Source: Massilia litorea (GTDB taxonomy: Bacteria > Pseudomonadota > Gammaproteobacteria > Burkholderiales > Burkholderiaceae_D). From it: a stretch of DNA of 64,000 bases. Below, in pieces: positions 44,959 through 53,826 of this stretch. The translations under genes and the position numbers were made by a program. The notes beneath the pieces were generated by a model. It had not been told where the DNA came from. It ran no database searches and saw only the letters and a program-made list of their open reading frames with translations. The stretch is from the NCBI RefSeq assembly GCF_015101885.1, contig NZ_CP062941.1:3348001-3412000 (forward strand). Direction: 5' to 3'. The stretch's first letter is position 1, and each line of letters opens with the position of its first letter.

Positions 44959-46635
44959 TTACATGTTCGGATAATTCGGCCCGCCGCCACCTTCCGGCGT
45001 CACCCACACGATGTTCTGCGTCGGATCCTTGATATCGCAGGTCTTGCAATGCACGCAGTTCTGCGCATTGATCTGCAAATGATCCTGCCCCGCATCCGTC
45101 TTCACGAACTCGTACACGCCCGCCGGGCAGTAGCGCTGCTCGGGACCGGCGTACTTGGCCAGATTCACGTCGACCGGGATGCTCGGGTTCTTCAGCGTCA
45201 GGTGCACCGGCTGGTCTTCCGCGTGGTTGGTGTTCGAGATGAACACCGACGACAGGCGGTCGAAGGTCAGCTTGCCGTCCGGCTTCGGATACACGATCGG
45301 CGTGAACTCGGAGGCCGGGCGCAGCATTTCGTGGTCGGCGTGCTTGTGGCGCAGGGTCCAGGGCGCCTTGCCCTTGAAGATCATCTGGTCGATGCCGGTC
45401 ATGACGGTGCCCAGGTACAGGCCCTTGCTCATCCAGGGCTTGAAGTTGCGCGCCGCATGGAGTTCCTTGTACAACCAGGACTGCTCGAAGGCGGCCGGGT
45501 AGCTGCTCAGCTCGTCGTGCTGGCGGCCGGCGCCGAGCGCTTCGAAGGCGCTTTCCGCGGCCAGCATGCCGGTCTTGATCGCGCTGTGGCTGCCCTTGAT
45601 GCGGCTGGTGTTGAGGAAGCCGGCGTCGCAGCCGATCAGGGCGCCGCCCGGGAACACGGTCTTCGGCAAGGATTGCAGGCCGCCGGCCGTGATGGCGCGC
45701 GCGCCGTAGGAGATGCGCTTGCCGCCTTCGAAGAAGCCGCGGATCGCCGGGTGGGTTTTATAGCGCTGGAATTCCTCGTACGGCGACAAATACGGATTCT
45801 GGTAAGCCAGGCCGACGACGAAGCCCACCGCGACCTGGTTGTTTTCCAGGTGGTACAGGAAGGAACCGCCATAGGTACTGTTATCCAGCGGCCAGCCGGC
45901 GGTGTGGATCACCAGGCCCGGCTGGTGCTTGGCCGGGTCGATTTCCCACAGCTCCTTGATGCCGATGCCGTAGGTCTGCGGGTCCTTGCCCTTGTTCAGG
46001 TCGTACTTGGCCATCAGCTGCTTGCCGAGGTGGCCGCGCGAACCTTCGGCGAAGAAGGTGTATTTCGCGTGCAGTTCCATACCGAGCTGGAAGGCGTCGG
46101 TCGGATTGCCTTCACGGTCGACACCCATGTTGCCGGTCGCGACACCCTTGACGGAACCATCCTCGTTGTAGAGGATTTCGGCGGCCGGGAAACCCGGGAA
46201 GACTTCGACACCCAGCGCTTCGGCCTGCTGGCCCAGCCAGCGCACCACATTCGCCAGCGAGACGATGTAGTTGCCGTGGTTGGTCAGCATCTTCGGGATC
46301 ATGAAGTTCGGCGTGGCGCGTGCCTTGGTCTCGGTCAGGAACAGGACGCGGTCTTCGGTCACTTCGGTGTTGAGCGGTGCGCCGAGTTCCTTCCAGTTCG
46401 GGAACAATTCATTGAGGGCAATCGGATCCATGACCGCGCCCGACAGGATATGGGCGCCGACTTCGCCGCCTTTCTCGAGCACGCAGACCGACACTTCCTG
46501 GCCCTTCTCGGCCGCCAGCTGCTTCAGGCGGATTGCCGCCGACAGGCCGGCCGGGCCGCCGCCGACGATGACGACGTCGTACTCCATCGCCTCGCGCGGG
46601 CCGTATTGTTCGAGAATGTTGATTGTCTCAGTCAT
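44959..46635 (-). CDS. Electron-transfer flavoprotein-ubiquinone oxidoreductase
   Basis: 558 residues. The FAD-binding GxGxxG is in [20 protein letters not shown] (about 21-40). The ETF-QO fingerprints [18 protein letters not shown] and [20 protein letters not shown] are present. The C-terminal 4Fe-4S cluster ligands are CPAGVYEF and [16 protein letters not shown]. It passes electrons from fatty-acid and amino-acid oxidation (via ETF) to ubiquinone at the inner membrane. Transcribed alone with its own terminator; the ETF subunit genes are not in the window. Confidence 0.96.
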   Translation of the reverse strand: MTETINILEQYGPREAMEYDVVIVGGGPAGLSAAIRLKQLAAEKGQEVSVCVLEKGGEVGAHILSGAVMDPIALNELFPNWKELGAPLNTEVTEDRVLFLTETKARATPNFMIPKMLTNHGNYIVSLANVVRWLGQQAEALGVEVFPGFPAAEILYNEDGSVKGVATGNMGVDREGNPTDAFQLGMELHAKYTFFAEGSRGHLGKQLMAKYDLNKGKDPQTYGIGIKELWEIDPAKHQPGLVIHTAGWPLDNSTYGGSFLYHLENNQVAVGFVVGLAYQNPYLSPYEEFQRYKTHPAIRGFFEGGKRISYGARAITAGGLQSLPKTVFPGGALIGCDAGFLNTSRIKGSHSAIKTGMLAAESAFEALGAGRQHDELSSYPAAFEQSWLYKELHAARNFKPWMSKGLYLGTVMTGIDQMIFKGKAPWTLRHKHADHEMLRPASEFTPIVYPKPDGKLTFDRLSSVFISNTNHAEDQPVHLTLKNPSIPVDVNLAKYAGPEQRYCPAGVYEFVKTDAGQDHLQINAQNCVHCKTCDIKDPTQNIVWVTPEGGGGPNYPNM

Positions 46636-46810
46636 GGTCTTGTATGGTTAAAAAAATTTAAGCACGAGTGTGCGGGTTTTTCGGCCTGAATGCAATGTCG
46701 GGCGCCATTTTAGGCCCATTTTTAGGCGCGGCAATCTAAACCCGGCAATCTGTGACATCATTATGCCTTCGACATCATCCGTGCCGGAGCACAACAGGAC
46801 AGGAGCCAAC

Positions 46811-47587
46811 GTGGGCATCGAAGTGAATTTTGAAGGAAAGATTGCGATGGTCACCGGCGCCTCGAGCGGGCTCGGCGCCCGCTTTGCGAAAGCCCTGGCC
46901 GGCGCCGGCGCCCAGGTGGTGCTGGCCTCGCGCCGTACCGAACGGCTGAAGGAACTGCGCGCCGAAATCGAGGCCGACGGCGGCGCCGCCCACGTCGTCA
47001 ACCTGGACGTGACCGACATGGCCAGCATCAAGTCGGCGATTGCCCATGCCGAGACCGAGGCCGGCCCGATCGATATCCTGATCAACAACTCGGGCGTGCA
47101 GAGCACCCAGCGCCTGCTTGACGTCACCGAGGACGATTATCAGTACATCATGGACACCAACCTGCGCGGCGCCTTCTTCGTTGCCCAGCAGACGGCCAAG
47201 CGCATGATCCAGCGCGCCAAGGGCGATCCGCGCAAGCAGCACCGCATCGTCAACATCGCCTCGGTGGCCGGCCTGCGCGTGCTGCCGCAGATCGGCGTGT
47301 ATTGCATGAGCAAGGCCGGCGTGGTGCAGATGACCAAGGCGATGGCGGTCGAATGGGGCAAATACGGGATCAACGTGAACGCCATTTGCCCGGGCTATAT
47401 TGCGACCGAAATGAACGAGGATTATTTCGAGACCGAGCAGGGCAAGAAACTGATCGACCTGCTGCCGCGCAAGCGTCCCGGCAAACCGGAAGACCTCGAC
47501 GGCCTGCTGTTATTGCTCGCGGCCGAAGAGGCGCATTTCATCAATGGCGCGATCATTACCGCCGATGACGGCATGACCGCACAATAG
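46811..47587 (+). CDS. Short-chain dehydrogenase/reductase
   Basis: 258 residues. The Rossmann motif is AMVTGASSGLGARFAKALAG (TGxxxGxG), then NNSG at the adenine-ring site, catalytic Ser in NIASVAGL and the YxxxK pair in YCMSKAGVV. A classical NAD(P)-dependent oxidoreductase; the substrate is unknown (3-hydroxyacyl or alcohol dehydrogenases look alike). I chose the GTG at 46811 because AGGAGCC precedes it; an ATG at 46763 has no ribosome-binding site and would add a hydrophilic tail. It is divergent from ETF-QO. Confidence 0.9.
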   Translation: MGIEVNFEGKIAMVTGASSGLGARFAKALAGAGAQVVLASRRTERLKELRAEIEADGGAAHVVNLDVTDMASIKSAIAHAETEAGPIDILINNSGVQSTQRLLDVTEDDYQYIMDTNLRGAFFVAQQTAKRMIQRAKGDPRKQHRIVNIASVAGLRVLPQIGVYCMSKAGVVQMTKAMAVEWGKYGINVNAICPGYIATEMNEDYFETEQGKKLIDLLPRKRPGKPEDLDGLLLLLAAEEAHFINGAIITADDGMTAQ

Positions 47588-47611
47588 AATATATTGTCGA
47601 TATTGACGAAT

Positions 47612-47640
47612 TGGCGCCGGCAACGGCGCCATTTTCATTT
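47612..47640 (+). terminator. Rho-independent terminator after the SDR gene
   Basis: TGGCGCC (47612-47618) pairs with GGCGCCA (47625-47631), followed by TTTTCATTTT. It stands between the dehydrogenase gene and the thioesterase gene. Confidence 0.75.
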
Positions 47641-47672
47641 TAATTTAACGAAATCGAAGACGAGTAAATGGC

Positions 47673-48092
47673 ATGAGCGACAAACAGTTGGTACACACGA
47701 TGCGGATGGACGTGCGCTGGGGTGACATGGATGCGATGGGCCACGTGAATAACACCGTGTATTTCCGGTATATCGAAACGGCGCGCATCGCCTGGCTGGA
47801 GCAGATCGGCGCCTTGCCCGATCCGACCGGTACCGGCCCGGTGCTCATCAATGCCCAGTGTTCGTTTTTGAAGCAGCTGAAATACCCGGCCGAGATCGAA
47901 GTGCGCTCGTATGCGGGGCTGCCGGGGCGTTCGAGCTTCGTGCTGTCGCACGAGATCCGGCTGGTCGGCGCCGACGGGCAGGCCGGGGCACTGCATGCCG
48001 AGGGCGCGGCGAAGATTGTCTGGGTCGATTTCCTGGCGGAGAAGTCGGTGCCGCTGCCGGACGAGGTCAGGGCGCTGTTGCCGGCCGCCTGA
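47673..48092 (+). CDS. Hotdog-fold acyl-CoA thioesterase
   Basis: 139 residues of the 4-hydroxybenzoyl-CoA thioesterase/YbgC family. The active-site region is VRWGDMDAMGHVNNTVYFRY, with the conserved Asp (GDMDAMGHVNN), followed by IETARIAWLEQIG. It hydrolyses an acyl-CoA; the chain is unknown. A terminator separates it from the upstream dehydrogenase and another follows its stop. It is not part of the aryl-polyene operon, whose own thioesterase is at 57044. Confidence 0.9.
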   Translation: MSDKQLVHTMRMDVRWGDMDAMGHVNNTVYFRYIETARIAWLEQIGALPDPTGTGPVLINAQCSFLKQLKYPAEIEVRSYAGLPGRSSFVLSHEIRLVGADGQAGALHAEGAAKIVWVDFLAEKSVPLPDEVRALLPAA

Positions 48093-48096
48093 AAAC

Positions 48097-48118
48097 AGCG
48101 CCTGCGGGCGCTTTTTTT
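48097..48118 (+). terminator. Rho-independent terminator after the thioesterase gene
   Basis: AGCGCC (48097-48102) pairs with GGCGCT (48107-48112), followed by a run of T. It isolates the following pigment operon from upstream transcription. Confidence 0.8.
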
Positions 48119-48474
48119 ACGCCGGACCAGATTATTTTCGACTTGTGACAATCTGTGAGAATTAAGCCTATTGCGATGTGGCAATATGGCGCCTTGCCCG
48201 ACTTGTTCCCCGCTGCGCGCATTCCTGCGCAAAGCGTTGCAGCCGTCTTCGTCACTGCCTTCCTTACTTATGCGGCGCGCATTGATATGCCGCGATCGCA
48301 GGCTTTTCCTCGCCTTTAATCAGTGTACGCGAAGCGATCTGTTGCGAAATGGCCCGAGGAATGCGGCGATTATTCCTTCAGGCAAAACCAAGCATTATAA
48401 TTCGCACTTATTAAATACGCCGCACGATTGATTTTTCTTCCTGTATCACCCATTCCATCGCCGTGCCGATAACT
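48119..48474 (+). promoter_or_regulatory. Leader and promoter region of the aryl-polyene operon
   Basis: About 350 bp with no convincing gene, more AT-rich than its surroundings. A perfect TATAAT lies at 48396-48401, about 80 bp before the first start codon. The matching -35 is weak (TTCCTT at 48373-48378 with 17-bp spacing), which would fit an activator-dependent promoter. No lux-box dyad was found here. Confidence 0.5.
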
Positions 48475-49209
48475 ATGCCTGATAACCACGTCCTCTTTTC
48501 GATCGCGCGCCACGCCGCCTGGGCTCCAGGCGTGACGTCGCCCGCGGCATGGTCGGACTGGGCGCAGGCGCCGTGGCCGATCTCCGGGGACGACGAACCG
48601 AAAGTGGCGGCGATGCCGGCCATGCTGCGCCGGCGCGCGGGCTTCCTGGGCCGCATGGCGCTCGAAGTGGCCTATGCCTGCCTCGGACAGGAGGCAGGCG
48701 TGCCGACCGTCTTCTGTTCGCGCCATGGCGAAGTCGGGCGCGCGATCGGGCTGCTGGGCGATCTGGCGCGCGGCGAGCCGCTGTCGCCGACCGCCTTCGG
48801 GCTCGCCGTGCACAATGCCAGCGCCGGGCTGTTCTCGATCGCGCGCGCCGACCGCGCCAACCACGTCGCGCTGGCAGCGGGCAGCGCCACGCTCGAACAC
48901 GCCGTCATCGAAGCCTGCGGCCTGCTGGCCGACGGCGCGCCGATGGTGCTGCTGGTCGCCTGCGACGAGCCGCTGCCGGCGCCGCTGGAAGGCTTCGAGG
49001 ACTGCGCCGAGCAGCCCTTCGCCTTTGCCTGGGCCATCGTCCCGGCGGGCGAGCGCGCCGTGCGCCTGTCCTGGCGCGCGGCCGCGGCGCCGGCCGAACC
49101 GGGCAACATACCGGGCTGTCTCGAGGTGCTGCGCTTCCAGCTGGGCCGGGGCACCGTGCTCGAACGCACGGCGGCTGCGCGCCACTGGACCTGGAGCCGC
49201 GATGCTTGA
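48475..49209 (+). CDS. apeC: ApeC-like ketosynthase partner (chain-length-factor type)
   Basis: 244 residues, about half the size of a full ketosynthase, matching the Ketoacyl-synt_2 family found at the head of aryl-polyene clusters. FCSRHGEVGRAIGLLGDLAR and SPTAFGLAVHNASAGLFSIA are typical. At the place of the catalytic Cys it reads ALAAGSATLEHA, so it cannot condense on its own. ApeC is known to pair with ApeO. First gene of the operon; the ATG at 48475 lacks a strong Shine-Dalgarno, and a GTG at 48463 is an alternative. Its end overlaps the next gene by 8 bp. Confidence 0.85.
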   Translation: MPDNHVLFSIARHAAWAPGVTSPAAWSDWAQAPWPISGDDEPKVAAMPAMLRRRAGFLGRMALEVAYACLGQEAGVPTVFCSRHGEVGRAIGLLGDLARGEPLSPTAFGLAVHNASAGLFSIARADRANHVALAAGSATLEHAVIEACGLLADGAPMVLLVACDEPLPAPLEGFEDCAEQPFAFAWAIVPAGERAVRLSWRAAAAPAEPGNIPGCLEVLRFQLGRGTVLERTAAARHWTWSRDA

Positions 49210-49975
49210 TGCGCTCTGGCGCGGCTGGCGCGTGCTGGCCACGGGCCTTTCCTTTGCGCTGTTCGGGCTGGGCGGCCTGGCGCTGCGCGTCATCGTGTTC
49301 CCGTTGCTGGCGCTGTGCGTGCGCGATCCACAGGCGCGCATGCGTGCCGCGCGCGCCACCATCCGCCTGAGCTTTCGCGCTTTCGTCGGCATCATGAACG
49401 GGCTCGGCGTGCTGCGCTACGAAGTGCATGGCCTCGACAAGCTCGATCGCGGCGGCCAGCTGATCCTCGCGAACCACCCGACCCTGATCGACACCGTGTT
49501 CCTGATCGCCTTTGTGCGCAATGCCGACTGCATCGTCAAGGGCGGCCTGTGGAACAACCCGTTCACCGGCGGCCCGGTACGCGCCGCCGGCTATGTCTGC
49601 AACGACCGCGGTCCGGAGCTGGTCGACGATTGCATCGCCTCGCTGCGCGCCGGCGGCAACCTGATCGTTTTCCCCGAAGGCACGCGCACCCCGCGCGGCG
49701 GCGCCATGGAACTCAAGCGCGGCGCCGCCAACATCGCCGTGCGCGGCGCCCAGCCGGTGACGCCCGTGCTGATCGCCTGCCAGCCGCCGACCCTGGGCAA
49801 GGGCGACAAATGGTGGCATGTGCCGCCGCGCCAGGCGCGCTTTCGCATCGAAGTCAAGGACGACATCGGCATCGAGGCCTTTACCGGTCCCGGCGTCCCC
49901 GACGTGATGGCGGCGCGCCGCCTCACCGAATACCTGCAACGTTATTTTATGGAAGAAGGCCAGCACCATGCTTGA
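49202..49975 (+). CDS. apeD: ApeD-like PlsC-family acyltransferase
   Basis: 257 residues. An N-terminal membrane segment (VLATGLSFALFGLGGLALRV) is followed by the lysophosphatidic-acid-acyltransferase domain with ILANHPTLIDTVF (the H-x4-D catalytic motif) and NLIVFPEGTRTPRG (substrate-binding motif III). It is probably an inner-membrane enzyme that attaches an acyl chain to the lipid anchor of the pigment. Gene order (C-D-E-F) is the same as in E. coli ape. Overlaps both neighbours by 8 bp. Confidence 0.88.
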   Translation: MLDALWRGWRVLATGLSFALFGLGGLALRVIVFPLLALCVRDPQARMRAARATIRLSFRAFVGIMNGLGVLRYEVHGLDKLDRGGQLILANHPTLIDTVFLIAFVRNADCIVKGGLWNNPFTGGPVRAAGYVCNDRGPELVDDCIASLRAGGNLIVFPEGTRTPRGGAMELKRGAANIAVRGAQPVTPVLIACQPPTLGKGDKWWHVPPRQARFRIEVKDDIGIEAFTGPGVPDVMAARRLTEYLQRYFMEEGQHHA

Positions 49976-50222
49976 ACAGGAAGTGAAAGAACTGATCGTC
50001 GACGTCCTCCAGCTGGAAGACATCGCCCCCGCCGATATCGACAGCGAGGCACCCCTGTTCGTCGAAGGGCTGGGTCTCGATTCGATCGACGCGCTGGAAA
50101 TCGGCGTCGCGCTGCAGAAGCGCTACGGCATCACGCTGTCGGCCGAATCGCAGGAAACGCGCCGTCATTTTGCTTCGGTGCGCGCGCTCGCAGCGATGAT
50201 CGAAGCCAACCGCAAGAAATAA
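49968..50222 (+). CDS. apeE: Acyl carrier protein (ApeE-like)
   Basis: 84 residues. GLGLDSIDALEIGVALQKRY contains the DSI motif whose Ser receives 4'-phosphopantetheine. Two carrier proteins occur side by side in aryl-polyene clusters; this is the first. It overlaps apeD by 8 bp and is followed 10 bp later by the second carrier protein, consistent with tight co-translation. Confidence 0.9.
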   Translation: MLEQEVKELIVDVLQLEDIAPADIDSEAPLFVEGLGLDSIDALEIGVALQKRYGITLSAESQETRRHFASVRALAAMIEANRKK

Positions 50223-50232
50223 AGAGGAAGCC

Positions 50233-50505
50233 ATGGTAAGCATCAACGATATGAACCGCGACGAACTGTTCGTCTGGATCGCCGACCTGCTGGCCGAGAT
50301 GTTCGAACTCGACCGCGACGCGCTCACGCCGGAGTCGAACCTGTACACGGACCTCGACATCGACAGCATCGACGCCGTCGACCTGGCCGTGAAGCTCAAG
50401 CAGACCACCGGCAAGCGCCTGCAGCCGGAAGTGTTCAAGACCATCCGCACGATCGACGACGTCGTGAACGCACTGGCCGGCCTGGCGGAAGAGCAGGCGG
50501 CCTGA
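50233..50505 (+). CDS. apeF: Acyl carrier protein (ApeF-like)
   Basis: 90 residues. TDLDIDSIDAVDLAVKLKQT contains the phosphopantetheine Ser in DSI. The helix II sequence differs from ApeE, suggesting the two carriers serve different partner enzymes. GAGGAAG lies before the ATG. In studied systems one carrier bears the growing polyene and the other the starter; which is which here is not readable. Confidence 0.9.
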   Translation: MVSINDMNRDELFVWIADLLAEMFELDRDALTPESNLYTDLDIDSIDAVDLAVKLKQTTGKRLQPEVFKTIRTIDDVVNALAGLAEEQAA

Positions 50506-50509
50506 TTTC

Positions 50510-51055
50510 GTGCTGTGGAATGCATTGACCATCGCGCTGACGCTGGTATATCCCCTTGCCATCTGGCTCGGCCACGGCAGCATCGAGCCGCGCTGGCTGG
50601 CCGGCCTGCTGCTGCTGACGGCCGCCACCCGGCTGCCGCAGCTGAAGCTGAGCGCGCCGGCACGCTGGACGGCGGGCGGGGCGCTGCTGCTCGTCGCCGT
50701 GGCGGTCGGCTCGAACGCGGTGCTGCCGCTGAAGCTGTATCCGGTGCTGGTGAATGCCGCCTTCCTGGCCGCCTTCGGCGCCAGCCTGGTGTCGGGCCCC
50801 TCGATGATCGAGCGCCTGGCGCGCCTGCGCGAGCCCGAACTGCCGCCTGAAGCGGTGCGCTACACGCGGCGCGTGACCCAGGCCTGGTGCGTCTTCTTCG
50901 TCGCGAACGGCGCCGTGTGTCTCGGCACCGCCTTGTTTTCTCCCGACGCCGTCTGGTCGCTCTACACGGGCGTCGTTTCCTACGTGCTGATGGGTTTGAT
51001 GTTCGGCGGCGAATACCTGCTGCGCATGCGTTTTAAACGGCTGCATCATGTCTGA
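50510..51055 (+). CDS. apeG: ApeG-like multi-pass membrane protein (COG4648)
   Basis: 181 residues with about five membrane helices (for example ALTIALTLVYPLAIWL, WTAGGALLLVAVAVGSNAVL, VVSYVLMGLMFGGEYLLRMR). A conserved member of aryl-polyene operons with no assigned reaction; perhaps it anchors the biosynthetic complex. It starts with GTG 4 bp after apeF and its end overlaps the next gene by 8 bp. Confidence 0.82.
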   Translation: MLWNALTIALTLVYPLAIWLGHGSIEPRWLAGLLLLTAATRLPQLKLSAPARWTAGGALLLVAVAVGSNAVLPLKLYPVLVNAAFLAAFGASLVSGPSMIERLARLREPELPPEAVRYTRRVTQAWCVFFVANGAVCLGTALFSPDAVWSLYTGVVSYVLMGLMFGGEYLLRMRFKRLHHV

Positions 51056-52742
51056 TTTTTTTGAGCGTCTCGGCGCCCGTGCGCCTGCCGCGCCGGCCGG
51101 CTGGCGCGACGGCTCCCTGGTCTCGCACGGCGAGCTGCTGGCCCGTGCGCGCGCCTGGGCCGCACTCGGCCGCCGCACCGCTGCGCGCGACGTCGCCCTC
51201 TACCTGGACGACAGCCTGGAATTCGCGGCGGCCCTGCTTGGTGCCTGGCTGGCCGGGAAGACCGTCTGGCTGGTGGCCGACACGCTGCCCGCCAGCTGCG
51301 CCGCGCTTGCGGCCGAAGTGGGGGCCTTCTGGGGCGAGTTCCCGCAGGACTACGCGCCCTGTATCCCGCAAACCGGCGATGACTCGGTTCCCGGCTGGAC
51401 TACGCCCGCTCCCGATTTTCCCGCGCTGGTCGTCCATACCTCCGGCAGCACCGGTGCGCCGACCGCGATCCGCAAGCGCTTCTCGCAGCTGAGTTCCGAG
51501 ATCGCCGCGCTGGAGACCGAGTTCGGCGCGCTCGTCGGCGACGCGACGGTGCTGTCGACCGTGTCGCACCACCATATCTATGGGCTGCTGTTCCGCGTCC
51601 TGTGGCCGCTGCTGGCCGGCCGTCCGGTCGAAGCGGCACGCCACGAATTCCCGGAAACCCTGGCCCCGCGCCTGGGCGCCGGTCCCTGCCTGCTGCTGGC
51701 CAGCCCGGCACACCTGAAGCGCCTGCCCGAGCATCTCGACTGGCGCGGCGCGGCGCAGCTGCGCGCGGTGTTCTCTTCGGGCGGCATGCTCGAAGCGAAG
51801 GCGTCGTTCCATGCGCGCGCTCTGCTCGGCCAGGCTCCGATCGAAGTCTACGGCAGCTCCGAGACCGGCGGCGTCGCCTGGCGCCAGCGCACGCCCGGCA
51901 GCGTCGAGGACTGGACGCCGTTCCCTGGCGTCGAATGGCGCAGTGATGCCGAGGGCCTGCTTGAACTGAGCTCGGGCCCGGCGGGCGGCTGGCAGCGCCT
52001 GGCCGACCGCGTCGAAGGCACGCAAGGCGGGCGTTTCGTGTTGCGCGGGCGCGCCGACCGCATCGTCAAGATCGAGGAAAAGCGCGTCTCGCTCGACGCC
52101 GTCGAGGCCGCCCTGTGCGCGACCGGATTGGTACGCGAGGCACGCGTGCTGGCCTGTCTCGAAGACGCGCGCCAGTCGCTGGCCGCGTTCGTGGTGCCGT
52201 CCGACAGCGGGCAGGCCGTGCTGGAAGAGGGAGGCAGGAACGCCCTCAGTACGCGCCTGCGCGCCGCGCTGGCGGCGTCGACCCACGCGGTGGCGCTGCC
52301 GCGCCGCTGGCGCTATCTCGAACGCCTGCCCGTCAATGCCCAGGGCAAGACCACCCAGGCCGATCTGCTGGCGCTGCTCGACACCGAAATGCCCGCGCGG
52401 CCGCGCTTCCCGCAGGCCGTCCTGATCGAGGACGCACCGGCCCGCAAGCTGCTCGAACTGGTGGTGCCGGCGGACCTGCTGTATTTCGACGGCCACTTCA
52501 CGGTGGCCCCGGTTCTGCCAGGCGTGGTGCAGGTCGACTGGGCAATCCATTACGGCCGCCTGCATCTCGGCCTGGCCGGCAGCTTTGGCGGCATCAACGC
52601 GCTGAAGTTCCAGCAGATGATCCGGCCCGGCGTGCCGGTGCAACTGGAACTGGTTTGGGACCCCGTCAAGGGCAGCCTGAATTTCCGTTATTTTTCCGAA
52701 GCCGGCGCACACGCGAGCGGCCGCATTTTGTTAGGGACCTGA
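51048..52742 (+). CDS. apeH: ApeH-ApeI fusion: acyl/aryl-ACP ligase with hotdog dehydratase domain
   Basis: 564 residues. Residues 1 to about 440 are an ANL adenylating enzyme: VVHTSGSTGAPTAIRKR (P-loop), IEVYGSSETGGVAWR (A5), GRFVLRGRADRIVKIEEKRV (A8) and a C-terminal Lys in NAQGKTTQA. Residues from about 452 are a FabZ/FabA-like hotdog: FDGHFTVAPVLPGVVQVDW, where the catalytic His is kept and the usual Glu is Asp. It would activate an aryl acid onto the carrier protein and also dehydrate 3-hydroxyacyl intermediates. In E. coli these are, as I recall, two genes (H and I). Confidence 0.88.
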   Translation: MSDFFERLGARAPAAPAGWRDGSLVSHGELLARARAWAALGRRTAARDVALYLDDSLEFAAALLGAWLAGKTVWLVADTLPASCAALAAEVGAFWGEFPQDYAPCIPQTGDDSVPGWTTPAPDFPALVVHTSGSTGAPTAIRKRFSQLSSEIAALETEFGALVGDATVLSTVSHHHIYGLLFRVLWPLLAGRPVEAARHEFPETLAPRLGAGPCLLLASPAHLKRLPEHLDWRGAAQLRAVFSSGGMLEAKASFHARALLGQAPIEVYGSSETGGVAWRQRTPGSVEDWTPFPGVEWRSDAEGLLELSSGPAGGWQRLADRVEGTQGGRFVLRGRADRIVKIEEKRVSLDAVEAALCATGLVREARVLACLEDARQSLAAFVVPSDSGQAVLEEGGRNALSTRLRAALAASTHAVALPRRWRYLERLPVNAQGKTTQADLLALLDTEMPARPRFPQAVLIEDAPARKLLELVVPADLLYFDGHFTVAPVLPGVVQVDWAIHYGRLHLGLAGSFGGINALKFQQMIRPGVPVQLELVWDPVKGSLNFRYFSEAGAHASGRILLGT

Positions 52743-52748
52743 TCGACC

Positions 52749-53825
52749 ATGCTGGACAAAAAATTTTCGCCGGAGCGCCAGAGCGCCTTCGAAGCCCGTT
52801 TCGAAGCGCAAAAGATCGCATTCGGCCCGGTCGTGTTCCAGTGCGTGCGCTATGCGTGGAAGCGCGGCATGCTGCAGGCGATCGCCGACGTCGGCGACAC
52901 CGGCCTGTCGGTCGAGCAGATGGCGGCAAGCGGCCGCTGGACGCCCTATGTGCTGAAGGTGGTACTGGAAACCTGCCTGTCAGCGGGCGTGGTCTACCTG
53001 AGCGAAGGACGCTACGTGCTCGACAAGGCAGGCTTCGTCGTGCTGACCGACCCGATCACCCAGGTCAACATCGACTTCAACCATGACGTCTGCTACCAGG
53101 CGCTGTTCTCGCTCGAACAGTCGCTCGACGCCGAGAAGCCCCTCGGCCTGAAGGTGTTCGGCGACTGGCCGACCGTGTATGAAGGCCTGTCGCAGCTGCC
53201 GGAGCCGGCGCGCGGCAGCTGGTTCGCCTTCGACCACTATTATTCCGATACCTCCTTCCCGGACATCCTGCCGGACGTGTTCGCAACCGCGCCGAAGCGC
53301 GTGATGGACATCGGCGCGAATACCGGCAAGTTCACGCTGGCGGCGCTGGGCGCCAACGCCTCCGTCAAGCTGCACCTGGTCGACCTGCCGGGCCAACTGG
53401 CCGTGGCCGACAAGGCCCTGCAGCAGGCCGGCCTGCGCGAGCGCGCCAGCCTGCACCCGACCAACCTGCTGGACGACGGCGCCGCGCTGCCGGACGGGAT
53501 GGACCTGATCTGGATGAGCCAGTTCCTGAGCTGCTTCTCGGAAGACGCGATCGCCAGCATCTTCCGCCGCGTGGCCGCCGCGCTGTCCCCGAATGGCCAG
53601 GTGCTGATCATGGACACCTTCTGGGACCGCCAGCGCTACGACATCGCGTCCTACTGCCTGATCAACACCTCGCCTTACTTCAACAACCTCGCCAGCGGCA
53701 ACAGCAAGGTCTATCAGAGCGATGACTACGTGCGCCTGGCGAAAGCGGCCGGCCTCGACCTCGTCACCGCGCGCGACGGCATCGGCTATTGCCACTCGCT
53801 GCTGCGTTTCGCCAAGGGTGATTGA
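52749..53825 (+). CDS. SAM-dependent methyltransferase of the aryl-polyene operon
   Basis: 358 residues. An N-terminal winged-helix dimerisation domain (about 20-105) is followed by a Rossmann SAM domain with RVMDIGANTGKFTLAALGAN (motif I), LHLVDLPGQLAVADKAL (motif II) and VLIMDTFWDRQRYD. The layout resembles the caffeate/hydroxyneurosporene O-methyltransferase superfamily, so methylation of the aryl head is a fair inference; natural aryl polyenes often carry methyl or methoxy head groups. It starts 6 bp after apeH and ends 1 bp before the glycosyltransferase start. Confidence 0.85.
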   Translation: MLDKKFSPERQSAFEARFEAQKIAFGPVVFQCVRYAWKRGMLQAIADVGDTGLSVEQMAASGRWTPYVLKVVLETCLSAGVVYLSEGRYVLDKAGFVVLTDPITQVNIDFNHDVCYQALFSLEQSLDAEKPLGLKVFGDWPTVYEGLSQLPEPARGSWFAFDHYYSDTSFPDILPDVFATAPKRVMDIGANTGKFTLAALGANASVKLHLVDLPGQLAVADKALQQAGLRERASLHPTNLLDDGAALPDGMDLIWMSQFLSCFSEDAIASIFRRVAAALSPNGQVLIMDTFWDRQRYDIASYCLINTSPYFNNLASGNSKVYQSDDYVRLAKAAGLDLVTARDGIGYCHSLLRFAKGD

Positions 53826-53826
53826 G

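Noticed and set aside
48171..48431. 86-codon open frame in the leader of the aryl-polyene operon
   Set aside because: Arg/Leu/Ser-rich sequence without any family character, overlapping the probable promoter.
48119..48474. Quorum-sensing control of the pigment operon by a lux box
   Set aside because: No dyad like that at 14237-14256 was found in the operon leader; any link would need to be indirect.
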